DNA from: Paralvinella palmiformis
Taxonomy: Eukaryota > Annelida > Polychaeta > Terebellida > Alvinellidae
Direction: 5' to 3'
NCBI GenBank assembly: GCA_025642065.1
Contig: JAODUP010000150.1
Coordinates: 310,001-374,000 of the forward strand
DNA length: 64,000 bases
The stretch's first letter is position 1, and each line of letters begins with the position of its first letter. Below the pieces are notes generated by a model. It saw only the letters and a program-made list of their open reading frames with translations, ran no database searches and was not told the DNA's origin. Both the position numbers and the translations under genes were made by a program. Positions 1-10,300 of this stretch are shown here, piece after piece.

Positions 1-807
1 CCAATTATTCATCATGCAAGCTGTATGTTAATAGACAGATTTATTTAATATTATAGACATATAATATATATCTAGTTCTATCTGGAAGTATTTGAAATAA
101 GTAAACCTAAAACATATTTTATCACAACAATACCCCAGATAAGAAGCCACACCATAGCTCTTACAAGTAACAGTGAACAGCAAAAACCCAACAATATGTC
201 AATCACTTAATACATAATAAAACATACTAAGTTATATAGCCTCCAGTTATTCCGTATGGAAACAACTAACAAACACAAGTATAAATTGGATTTGAACAAT
301 AGCCTGACCTTAACATGACCTAGTTAGGCTATATATTCTACTGCAAGATCACAAGCTGTCCTTTAAAGCATTGTGTCCCTTACTACTACTACGACCCTTA
401 ACTACCACCTTACAACAAACAAGATGTAGCTAATCAGACTTGTTTGTTTATAACAAGATACATTAGTCATTAAAACCAGACAGAGCCCTGATTATCTAGT
501 TATTAGAGGGTTGTCAACTGAAATACAATAATTACACATGGAACATTAACAAAATTTTATTTTTGGTATAAAAACTTTGATCATGATTCATCCATGATTG
601 ACCATATTCCTGCTTTTCTGTGCCAATGGATTTTCACAAATGCACACATGTCTCTAGGAGCTGTTTTGAAAATAACAGCACTGTTACATTAACAGTAGGT
701 ACCCCAATAGACAGATTTATAGAGGTTTCATATTTCTATTTGCGCCACATCAACAAATTTAGTTTTCGGAATCTCCAATGAGTACGCGTGTTTATTAAAT
801 TGAGTGT
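1..807. other. AT-rich sequence, no gene recognised
   Basis: Probably intronic for the minus-strand gene that starts at 3760, if that gene is real. No convincing exon, RNA gene or repeat was seen. A GACAGATTTAT motif occurs twice (35-45 and 710-720). Confidence 0.4.
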
Positions 808-960
808 GTAGTCGATAAATGCCATGCCAGTAAATGATGTGCCTATCAGAGAGCACCAGTGTGTTTTGGAAGTGTTGTCACAGAGGCCGGAACAACACCC
901 AGACAAACAGCGGTCTTTGCTGCTGACCATTTACCTCCTTTAATTTCTTGATACGCATTA
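808..960 (-). pseudogene. Possible relic of a psq-type HTH (pogo/Tigger-like) transposase
   Basis: A minus-strand frame reads NAYQEIKGGKWSAAKTAVCL followed by GV-PASVTTL. The spacing of AA, GV-P and TL resembles the psq helix-turn-helix of pogo-type transposases. It stops after TGAL, and sequence continues protein-like in shifted frames. The similarity is by eye and short; no catalytic domain is visible. Confidence 0.2.
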
Positions 961-1261
961 GAATCAGCATTCCTTCAGCTTTCTAAAGGTATATGTCACT
1001 ATTATGTGTGAGAAGAAATAGTTTCCAAAAAAATTAAATATGAAGTCAAGAAAACATATTTATGGAAACAAAACAAATAAGGGACATAAAACATCTGAAA
1101 GAAAAATATATCCTTTATAAAGTTACACAAACAGTAGTTATATATATTATGGTCAATCGGCAAAGAGATGATATTCAGGCACACTCGCAGCCAATCGACC
1201 CATCTTGAATTCTTCTCAGAAATACGGAGATTCTGATTTATTGACAGTAATGCCATGATCA

Positions 1262-1313
1262 ATGGATATTGATTTAAACGAAGAATATACCTCCGCTTTA
1301 CAGACTGTAATGG
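1262..1313 (+). CDS. Possible first coding exon, unidentified
   Basis: ATG at 1262 reads MDIDLNEEYTSALQTVM plus one base and ends at G|GTATGT. A good acceptor (TATTTTATTTTAG) near 1350 would add EQFESAIFN, but then meets TAG. Either the next exon lies elsewhere or this is a relic. Composition looks coding, but the product is not recognised. Confidence 0.25.
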
Positions 1314-2344
1314 GTATGTACTTCATTATCAGTTAAACTATTTTATTTTAGAGCAGTTTGAATCAGCTATATTTAACTAGGTTTAAAGATATTTGCCTGC
1401 CACGGAAATACTTTGTAAAGTTAACTGAGCAATAATGCTGCAGGTGTAGCGACCGACTTGATAAACTAAAATCATATTTTATCTAGTTTATCAATATACT
1501 ACAACCTACAGAAAAAATAGTGTATATAATAATTCATATGTTGTAAATAATATGTAAATTGTATTAATAAATGTAATTATTGAAGCATATGGCAGAAACA
1601 AATGCAGGTCGCTACTATTTGTGTTGGGTGATTATACATTGATATATATACAATCACTTTGAGTTCGGCTTATTCAGACTGCAAGAATCATACAAAATCG
1701 TTGCCTTATTTAAAAGTTCACTGTATTACAAATACATAAATACATTGTGTTAGTTATAATATACTTGTCTAAATTAAAAAGGTCTATCCATAGTGATAGA
1801 CTAATTCATTAAGGGTATGTGATCTCTAGATAATAATTTTGCCACTAAACTAAGTAAAGTTCAGCGCGATTTCCATGGCTGTCATGGTCCGGCCTGTCTA
1901 GTTCAAACTTATTTTTTGTAGAACCATGGTCACCTGACATGATGATGTAAATGGATCAAATCAATGATCGTATAGATTATATTTCAATCGGTGATTTCTA
2001 TTACTGTAACATTGGTATTTATACTTGATATCTTGTATTGAAAGTGAACTGTTTTATTTTGTGAATCAACCATTCCTGCAATCTTTACTACATCTAAATA
2101 TTAAGGGTAATAACATTTTTTATTTAATAATATACAGGTGATACATATATGATTGGTTCCCATGTATAAGTATAAACAATATTTCCAAAACTCTACATTA
2201 ACATTTAAAAAAATCTTCATTCAAATTTATTTACATTCAGCTAAAAGTTTAATTTTAAAATCATTTATTTAATCCATTGAAACCCACGAGTCAGCGTGAA
2301 TAACGAAGGCTTAGCTGTGTCATTCATCTGGATTTTTTATTGGC
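1314..2344. other. AT-rich stretch, nothing recognised
   Basis: Mostly short stop-bounded frames with AT-rich composition. The only notable item is the splice-acceptor-like TATTTTATTTTAG near 1350. Confidence 0.35.
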
Positions 2345-2523
2345 ATTGTGTTAGAAGTGACAAGTTCAGAGAGGGCAACAATTTAGATTTTAAACAGATG
2401 GTTACAGACTGTATACATATGCCCAAGGACAGATGAAGTTGCTGAAGTTCAGAGTGAATTGGTTTTTGCTGCTGATATTGAGGTATTTTTAAATGGTAAT
2501 GGGCGCAAATATTCTCTGTCATA
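2345..2523 (+). pseudogene. Coding-like fragment with a frame change, unidentified
   Basis: One + frame reads protein-like sequence (VRSDKFREGNNLDFKQMV and on, to CIHMPKD near 2429). A different + frame continues TDEVAEVQSELVFAADIEV and on to TAA at 2521-2523, with AATAAA at 2563-2568. The switch suggests a frameshifted relic, a missed small intron or an assembly indel. The minus-strand ORF over this span looks less protein-like. Family not recognised. Confidence 0.25.
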
Positions 2524-2680
2524 AATGTACATTGTGTTAAAATTTTAGGATGATATTCCTAAAATAAAAAAAATTATTGCACATTTTGTATTTTCATGGT
2601 TTAATAACCTTTGGACATTCATGATTCATCACAAAAAAAAATGCGAGCATTTATTTCAAGTGTGGTGCCTTTTTAACCAT

Positions 2681-2757
2681 TGAGTGGTTGTTGATACCAC
2701 CTCCCCCACAACTCACAGGAGTGCAGTACGGAAAGATAGAGCTGAAATACTGCAAGA
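2681..2757 (+). repeat. Dispersed repeat, copy 1 (partner at 6122)
   Basis: Shares the order GAGTGGTTG..CCCCCAC..ACTCACAGG..GCAGTACGGAAAGAT..GA.C.GAAATAC with 6122-6198 in direct orientation. Similarity fades after about 80 bp. Not recognised as a known family. Confidence 0.6.
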
Positions 2758-3741
2758 GTGGTCACTATCAGAGTGTATTACATCCTTAGAGGGTCTTTAA
2801 TATCCACCTTTTAATTAATGGAGATGGCAGTGCCATTTAATGTGGTCAGCCACCCACTAGATACTGTGTTGCTTTGCATGTTATCTTGACAGAATTGCAC
2901 AAATATGGTTAGGCAGATAGTGCCGTAGCTTTAATAAATCTGTAAGGTGTCCAGTAGCCAGCAGTGTGTTATATTCTACCGGATATTTAGGCAGATGCGC
3001 ATGCACAGTTGAAATGCCGGAGCCATAGCTACTTTAATGTATGTCCTGGTCCGGACCAATAGTCTAGATTATATTCTAACTATTTTGTATTAAATTAAGA
3101 GTAATTAAGTAAATCAAAGATGATGGTTCGCTAGGGCAAATATAAAACATGGTGAAACTAACTGACAGGCAAATAAAAATGAGGGCGAATAGTCCAGTTC
3201 TCATTCTTATCCAGGCCCAGGGTTGATACAGGAATTTTAAACGTTGAGATCATTTTACCAATTATCAAAAATCCATCTACTAATCTATATTTTTAATTTT
3301 AGTAAGGACAAATTACCTAATAAGTCCAACAATTTATCACTTCCCAAAATTTTATTTGTTGTCAATTTGTATTGTTGAACAGCTCTGCCTCTGACCAAAT
3401 ATCCTCCACGTTCATGAACATTTATATTAGAATATTATATACCAGATTTTTATTCAAGTTCAAGAGATTATATTGAAATCTCTATCATGTGAATGGATGT
3501 TGGAAAAAGCTTGTGGCAATAATATAACTAAATTGTATGTGCAACAGAAAAAGTTCATCTGCTAGATCTAGAAGGAACAATGAGTAGATAAGTGAGACAC
3601 AGTATTATGATCATCTTACGTTGATATAGGCCAAGTAACTCCGCTTCTTGGCTATATATGGTATATTAAAACGATCTTAATATTGTTAACATAAGCCCCA
3701 AGACATTTAATAAACTATTAACTTATTATGATACCACTTAC
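2758..3741. other. Probable intron of the minus-strand gene, no feature
   Basis: Anonymous AT-rich sequence. No exon with both splice sites was found on the minus strand, and no repeat copy of families seen elsewhere in the window. Confidence 0.35.
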
Positions 3742-3760
3742 CACCGTCTTTATCCGTCAT
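3742..3760 (-). CDS. First coding exon of a minus-strand gene running off the left edge
   Basis: On the minus strand ATG at 3760-3758 opens MTDKDG plus one base, followed by a strong donor G|GTAAGT (intron starts at 3741). It lies 45-90 bp downstream, in its own direction, of ETS, NRF1 and E2F-like motifs. No second exon was recognised with confidence in 1-3740, so the product is unknown. Confidence 0.5.
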
Positions 3761-3799
3761 TTTGCAATGTTTTAGCTAAATTAATTTTCGCTCGCTCCA

Positions 3800-3860
3800 G
3801 CTACACCGGAAGTAATCAACATAGTGTGCATGCGCAAAATGGTTCCCGCCAATTTCAGTT
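3800..3860 (-). promoter_or_regulatory. Promoter cluster: ETS, NRF1-like and E2F-like sites
   Basis: ACCGGAAGT (3805-3813, ETS), TGCATGCGCA (3827-3836, NRF1-like half-palindrome) and TTCCCGCC (3843-3850, E2F-like) fall within 50 bp. This combination is common in TATA-less housekeeping promoters. It abuts the minus-strand first exon at 3760 and could be bidirectional. Confidence 0.5.
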
Positions 3861-4486
3861 CTGTCGCTATTTATTTTTTTAATAACACGAAAGATAAATT
3901 CATTTAGCTAACTGATTTACATGGAGGGATTTTAAATATATCATATAAAACACAAGTAAAAATATAATTATTTTTTAATATGACCATCGTACTGACCTAT
4001 ATATTATATATAGGTCAGTGACTCAGGTCCATCGTAGTATATATATCCTAGATGTTAAATTCATAAATCCCCGGCTTCATTCATACACTAGGCTAAAATT
4101 GTCACCTGAAGAAGCTAGGGATTATTTATTATTTATGCTTTACCTAAAAATTTAATATTGCTTGAATATTCATTTATGTAGATCAATTTAATAAGTTTAA
4201 TATGTACTCCTCGATAAAATATATTTCTCATTTTAATTGAGGTGTAGTTAAATCCCTGTTTCATATATCGAGAAACGAAAGATAACAATTAATTAAACTA
4301 ATGTTTCCACTATCTAATTATATTTTAGCCCGTGAATTTTGTGAAAAAATACGCAGTGCTTTATAATTTGTATTTAGCTATGGTCATTTATGACTATTTT
4401 TTTCCTGGTTTGATATCACGTGGAACGATAGGAGAATATGCTGTATCATGATATACTATATTGCTATTATTTAATTATTTATTTAA

Positions 4487-4489
<3 letters not shown>

Positions 4490-4543
<54 letters not shown>
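4490..4543. repeat. (AT)n microsatellite
   Basis: About 26 uninterrupted AT units followed by an ATAATAATA tail. Confidence 0.95.
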
Positions 4544-4545
<2 letters not shown>

Positions 4546-4639
4546 GATAATAATAATATTCTCAAAATCTTCTAAAACTAAATGATAATAAAAGAAATAT
4601 TATATATTTGGCATCACCACATTGTGTTAAATCCCTAAA

Positions 4640-5460
4640 GACACCAGCTAGCATAACAGATGGGTGCATCTTCGATTACCCCTAATGGGTTATTTTTGAC
4701 AATTGTATTAACATGTATGAACATGTCACATCAGTATGCCGAGCTGCCTACTACCATCTTAAGAACATCCACTGTTTAAACAGCTCATTTAGCCTACCAT
4801 ATGCACAAAAGTGGCCATAAAACATCACTCATCATCATCATTATCATCATCCACTGTTTAAAAGCATTCTTGACACAAGAATCACTTGTAACTGTAGTTC
4901 ATGCCTTTGTTACATCTCGTATAGACTATTGTAACTCCCTGTTATATGGCATATCTGATTATAATATTAATCGCCTTCAGCGGATTCAGAATAATGCAGC
5001 TCGCATTGTAACAAATGCTAGAAAATATGATCATATCACCCAATTCTTCAAAAACAACATTGGCTATCTGTTAGACAGCGTATCCATTTTAAGATTCTGT
5101 TAATAACTTATAAATCTATTAATGATATGGCGCCAGAATACCTGTGTAAACTGGTGTCCATTAGAAAGTCATCTCGAAAACTCAGGTCATCCAGTCAGAT
5201 ACTATTGCAGGTGCAAGTGTCTCGGCTCAAGTGATTGTGTATTTAGAGTCACAGCCCCCACTCTGTGGAATAGGTTGCCGTTAAAGGGCGCTTCCACAGA
5301 TACATAATTATTATCTTTTAAATCATTACAGGGTTTTTACAGACATACTATTTGGGGTATTATTATATTACATATTATTTGTACAGCGCCGTTGAATGGC
5401 TCTTGCTAGTAAGGGCGCTTTATTAAATATACATAATAATAATGATAATAATAATAATAC
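4640..5460 (+). mobile_element. Non-LTR retrotransposon (LINE) 3' end, truncated and broken
   Basis: Encodes the region after the reverse-transcriptase domain of a CR1/Jockey-like LINE: VCRAAYYHLKNIHC, then TSRIDYCNSLLYGISDYNIN, RLQRIQNNAARIV, and, after a frame shift, VTAPTLWNRLPLKG. A 3' UTR with TACAGCGCCGTTGAATGGCTC and a TAA-rich tail (5434-5460) follows. The 5' part is missing, the frame is broken, and 67 bp of foreign DNA interrupts it at 4781-4847. Relatives lie at 8939-9085 (inverted) and 33020-33420. The subclass is inferred. Confidence 0.85.
4781..4847 (+). mobile_element. ATC-tailed SINE/LINE 3' end nested in the LINE
   Basis: 67-bp insertion between two copies of CATCCACTGTTTAAA (4766-4780 and 4848-4862), a perfect 15-bp target-site duplication. 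Removing it restores the LINE frame across IHC-LKAFLTQ. The insert ends in TCATCATCATCAT. Its body (CTCATTTAGCCTACCATATG) is shared with copies near 34990 and 39615. Confidence 0.85.
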
Positions 5461-5483
5461 ACGTACGTACGTACGTACGTACG
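5461..5483. repeat. (ACGT)n microsatellite, self-complementary
   Basis: About 5.5 units of ACGT directly after the LINE tail. Every register is palindromic, so the tract can form a hairpin. Confidence 0.9.
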
Positions 5484-6060
5484 CACACCTTTCATATTCA
5501 GGCATAGATAAAATTTAACGTAGGTAATAATTTCTGTTTTTCGATCCCCATGAGAAGATAATAATAATTTTTAGTGGCTTAATTTGGACAGGATGTTTAT
5601 ATTACGACTGTCACATTATAATATATATTGGGTGAGACAGAAAAATAGGATCGATAGTAATGATATCGATCAATGGTTCGGTTGTTAAGCTGTTAATTAA
5701 GTAAGGGGAATTAAGAAACAACAACATGGAATCAAGTTATATAAAGCTCGATCATTATATCTGTAAGATATGAAATGGTATTAAGTTCTTTCTTAACAAT
5801 ATTTTTTTCAATATCTACAATTAACTACTGGGGGGGGGGGTCATTATACTCATATGTATTTGTTTGACTATGACAGTTTGTATACTGTCTTGTCTTAAAT
5901 ATTATATCAAGGATAATGTAGCATATATATTTTGAAGTTAACCATGTCATCGGTTGAGCGAGTTCAATTATTTGATTGCCGTTAAAGTGTTTTATTTACT
6001 TCAGTACCATATACATACACCACATTAATGATAAAGAACGAAGCACCTCTTAATCGCTTG
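5484..6060. other. AT-rich intergenic, no feature
   Basis: Holds a G10 run near 5829-5838 and nothing coding. Confidence 0.4.
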
Positions 6061-6121
6061 TTTGTTTTGTTTTTCGGGGAGAATCCCCAGGCCGTCGCTT
6101 ATCCAGCATAGCCTCAATATT

Positions 6122-6198
6122 GGAGTGGTTGGGGAAGTTCATCCCCCACCACTCACAGGGGAGCAGTACGGAAAGATGGAGCCGAAATACCCGGAGGG
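6122..6198 (+). repeat. Dispersed repeat, copy 2 (partner at 2681)
   Basis: Better-preserved partner of 2681-2757, with identical GCAGTACGGAAAGAT and ACTCACAGG blocks. It may extend left (CCAGGCCGTCGC from 6089) and right to about 6250. A 62-codon open frame crosses it but matches nothing known. Confidence 0.6.
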
Positions 6199-6316
6199 AG
6201 CTCCCTTGTTCAACCGTTTCTTTCAGGTCAATGATCCGTCCTCACACTAAATACTAATAGCAAAGACTGTTTATATTTAAGCTCTCTGCTAATAGACCCC
6301 AAAACGTCCACTAGCC

Positions 6317-6348
6317 CCACCTTTCCAATAGTAGTATTCGAAAGGTGG
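6317..6348. repeat. Inverted repeat (9-bp arms)
   Basis: CCACCTTTC (6317-6325) and GAAAGGTGG (6340-6348) are perfect complements around a 14-nt loop. There is no T-run, so it is not terminator-like; it may be the end of a small element. Confidence 0.5.
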
Positions 6349-6959
6349 CGCCAATTACTCTTTTCAACAAAACCAACTTTGAAACATTTGTAATCATTAT
6401 TTTTCAGCATTTACATCTGTATACTTTCAAGGAGGAGAGAGAAAAATGCATGTTTTGCACATAAATGTTGTTGCTGACAAAATGGTACTAGATATGGATG
6501 AATTCATAATAATTCGGCTCACGAGATCCTGGGAGCTGAGCATCAGTGCAAGCTCATGTCGGGCTCCCCGCTAGCACTTCAGATATTCTTAGCAGAATAA
6601 ACGGATAAATGCGTATGCACGTACACACACATACTGATATATCTAACAAACACACGCACATACGCGTTCACACATAAACATATAGAGAGAGAGGGGGTGG
6701 AGTTATATCCGTTGAGTGCACGCGTGTGTGTTATGTCTTGAATTACATAACGTTGAAAGTTAACAGTAGCCATTGTATATATGTGTGTGTGTGTATGGCT
6801 TAATTACACGCCAGCAATTAAGTATCTGCCAAAATATACTATCATAAATCATTAGATATGGGGAAATTATCCTCATTTTGGCAATTTTTAATAATTATTA
6901 CAGAAAACATATTTATTTTTGTTCTAATTATAATACTTTGCTGACTGTTATTTTTAGAT

Positions 6960-7169
6960 GTACTTCTCGTGTAAGCAGGTAAGAAGGCGGATATTGTGAG
7001 CACGTGGAAACATTAGAATTGACAATATGGCCGCCGTGATGAAGTGGGAAGAGTTGTCAATGTTTACTTACTTGAAACTTTTTCTATGATAATCTGTTTA
7101 TGCGTTCCCTGACACGGGGAAACATGTGTGGGAAATTCGAGACTGTTAGCTGTAGAAAATACCAGAGAG
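6960..7169 (+). promoter_or_regulatory. REPS promoter/5' leader with YY1-like site and E-box
   Basis: An E-box CACGTG lies near 7000 and an AATATGGCCGCC element, close to the YY1 consensus of TATA-less initiator promoters, at 7025-7036. No TATA box is obvious at the expected distance. The transcription start is inferred to be near 7020. Confidence 0.5.
7027..7089 (+). other. Upstream ORF (20 aa) in the REPS leader
   Basis: ATG at 7027 lies inside the YY1-like motif and reads MAAVMKWEELSMFTYLKLFL, then TGA at 7087-7089, 80 nt before the REPS start. A second leader ATG at 7124 is in another frame. If transcription starts upstream of 7027 these could lower initiation at the main ATG. Translation is not shown by sequence alone. 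Confidence 0.35.
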
Positions 7170-7331
7170 ATGTTTGTAAATATGGAGCCTTTTAGATTGT
7201 CTGACACGGAGAAGAAGGTTTACGACGATTTGTTCGCGCAGTGTGATTTTGAGAATGTAGGAAAGGTGTCTGGTGTTGGAGCAGGAAATCTGTTTGTCTC
7301 ATCTGGGCTTTCACAAGACGTCCTTAACCAG
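7170..7331 (+). CDS. REPS1: REPS exon 1 (residues 1-54)
   Basis: First coding exon with the first half of EH1 ([15 protein letters not shown]). The donor CAG|GTGAGC is strong; ends in phase 0. The open frame extends upstream to a TGA at 7110, with no ATG before 7170. Confidence 0.9.
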
Positions 7332-10300
7332 GTGAGCAATGAGTACGATTCTTATTGGATGGATATTTCCCTGGAGTTAGATCAGAATCACAGATGGTTT
7401 CACTGGTATCACTAATTATTACCAGTTGCCGAGTTGGGGCTACTGACTCATCGGCTGTCAGGTGTCATGTCTCATCAAGAAACCGACACCTGATATGTTC
7501 TATGTTGTCTGTCATTATTATATTATGTACTGTTATTATTTACAGTGAATATACTAGAATTAAAATAACTGATCACAGATAGAATTCGCCGGAAGAATTA
7601 GATCTATTTATGTTCGACTATGACCGGCTATGACTATCAGTATGAGTATGAGGCTATGTTCAACTTACAAGCTCGGAAGAATCTCTAGTCTTAGTCTTAC
7701 GTGAAATAAATTACTAATTTATTGTATACCAGATCATGAAAATACAACAATATGTATTTGAATTCCACACTATTTTGTTGTGTTGAACACAACACATAAT
7801 GTAGCAGAACATTTATCATTTGATACACAATATAGAGGTATTTTAGGGTAATCCTTATCCAGCACTTCTACTAGACCTCTAGATCTATATATGTAATGAG
7901 ATACACTGAAACATAGGAGGGTGCCGCAAATCGCTGGTGTCATCTGGTGGATTTTTCTGAAAATGATGATCTGATAGTTTGCCACATTTAAGTTTTTATT
8001 TTAATATATAGTTTTCAGTGAACTGAAATGATAGATCTTGTTTAATTTTGATGTAGATATTAAAAAAATTCTCATAATAATTGCATTTAGGGGGAGTAAT
8101 TATGACCAGGTTCATCCCTAAAGTGTATTGAAAGTAATTATCTGAGATAGCCAAAAACAGGAAAAATAATGAGATTGCCATTTTGAAAGGGATTTCTTTT
8201 TCAAATGGAAATTCTGTGCTGTGGGTGCCAGTGTAAATATTCCTTAATTATTGTCAGATTGACCTATAAGTGACAGTTAAGGTAGCTCAAAGCCTATCAG
8301 AACATTGGCTAACTGTTGATGATTGATGTTTTGTGCTAAATGGGCCAAGCGACTTCCAAAGATAATGAGACGAAATAAAAGACGAAACAACCTTCAGATA
8401 TGCCCACGCTGGGATTCGAATATGGGTGGTAGTGATCTGTGGTCCAGCACGCTACCGCCATACCACAGAGGTGCCCTAACATTGGCTAACTAAAGCTACT
8501 ATGTTAAGACAATGGTCAGGGCTATACAAAACCACTTTCTGCATTCCAATTTAATGTAACAGTAGTTTAGTTGGGGTTACTGGCAGGTTAATAATTTACT
8601 GCTATCCTTTGAGTTTGACACAGAGTCTACAGAATATAGATTATTCTGTAACAAATCAGCTTATTAAGAAACTTTCTTCCCAGATACATATTTACTGGGT
8701 TTTATCCGGTATGGGCTGAACCCTCATTTTGTGTTAAACCTTAGTTAAACTAATTTTCTGGCATGATTAAAGCGATTAAATGAAAGTGGTAAAATGTGAA
8801 ATAAACATTTATTATCTATACATATGTACAGTATACATATGTATGTCAATAATTGTACGTAAAACACAGAACCATAACAGAAGTGTTCAAATGAATTATA
8901 TAAGATTTGAAAGTTAACATAAGTAATGTATATCTAAATTATAATAAAGAGCCCTTTCTAAGCAAGAGCCAATCAAAGGTGCTGTACAAATAATATGTAA
9001 TTTAATAATGTCCCAAATACTATTCCTGTTAAAAACCCTATAAGAGATTTAAAATATAATTATTATTTATCTGTGAAAGCAACCTTGAACTTCTGTGTTT
9101 TTAGGATGGATTTAAAATTCACTGATTAAGCAAGCGTATATGTGCGTGTGTGTGTTGTAGCCTTATTAGATGCCAGCAAGTAGTTTGAAGTTAAACTAGT
9201 AAAATTCAGGTTTAACAGGCTGGGCTAAACTAGTTTAACTCGGGTTAATCTCCAACCCTGCTACTAACCCTACCTGAACAACATTGAACCATGAACTGAC
9301 TACAAAGCTTATGCTGTGGTTCCTGACCATACTGATGTGCTTTAGTTATTATTTTTTTAAAGCTAAATCTCTTCTAATTGTTACAATCCTGAGATTAGTT
9401 ATAAAGTAATTATTCAGAGCCTTGATAACTGAGTGTTTTTATTTGTTTTCAGGATGGATTTCCATTATTTCTTTGATTGTATAGTTTTATATTTTCTCTT
9501 ACAAGTTATCTTTTGATCAGTTATTATAAATTGGCTTATGAAATTAAAACTGTACTCTTACCCTGAAGTTGTGGTGCTCGATATTGTTTAGGCCCCTAAA
9601 ATATATCTCACTAAAATGTGTGGTCATGTTGTTTAGCATTTTGCAATGTTCTATGTCATCACACTGTGGCTATAATAGATGTTCCTCTATTATTCATAAA
9701 ATCAGTCTTCCCTGTTTCTCCCAAAAAACAACAACAACTGACACAGCTGACAACAACTGGTACTAGCCCATCTATCATGTCTAGATCATGACTAAATATA
9801 TCTTCCGTATGTAATATGTATGCAGTCATTAAATAAATGTTTTGTTTTACAAATATCCATCAAACATTCCCATTTAACTGTTACTTAGTGATGCTTATAT
9901 ACTTTATGTTTAATTCTGATATAAATGTTGACACATGGATATTAATGTAGTGTCTCAAAAATAAAAAGATATTTAAGTTGTGTGTTTTAAAAAATTTAAC
10001 AGGCATGTGTACCGAACAGTCCAAACATGTGTACCCAACGGTCCAAACATGTGTACCCAACAGTCCAAACATGTGTACCGAACAGTCCAAACATGTGTAC
10101 CCAACGGTCCAAACATGTGTACCCAACAGTCCAAACATGTGTACCCAACAGTCCAAACATGTGTACCCAACAGTCCAAACATGTGTACCCAACAGTCCAA
10201 ACATGTGTACCCAACAGTCCAAACATGTGTACCCAACAGTCCAAACATGTGTACCCAACGGTCCAAACATGTGTACCAAACAGTCCAAACCTGTGTACCC

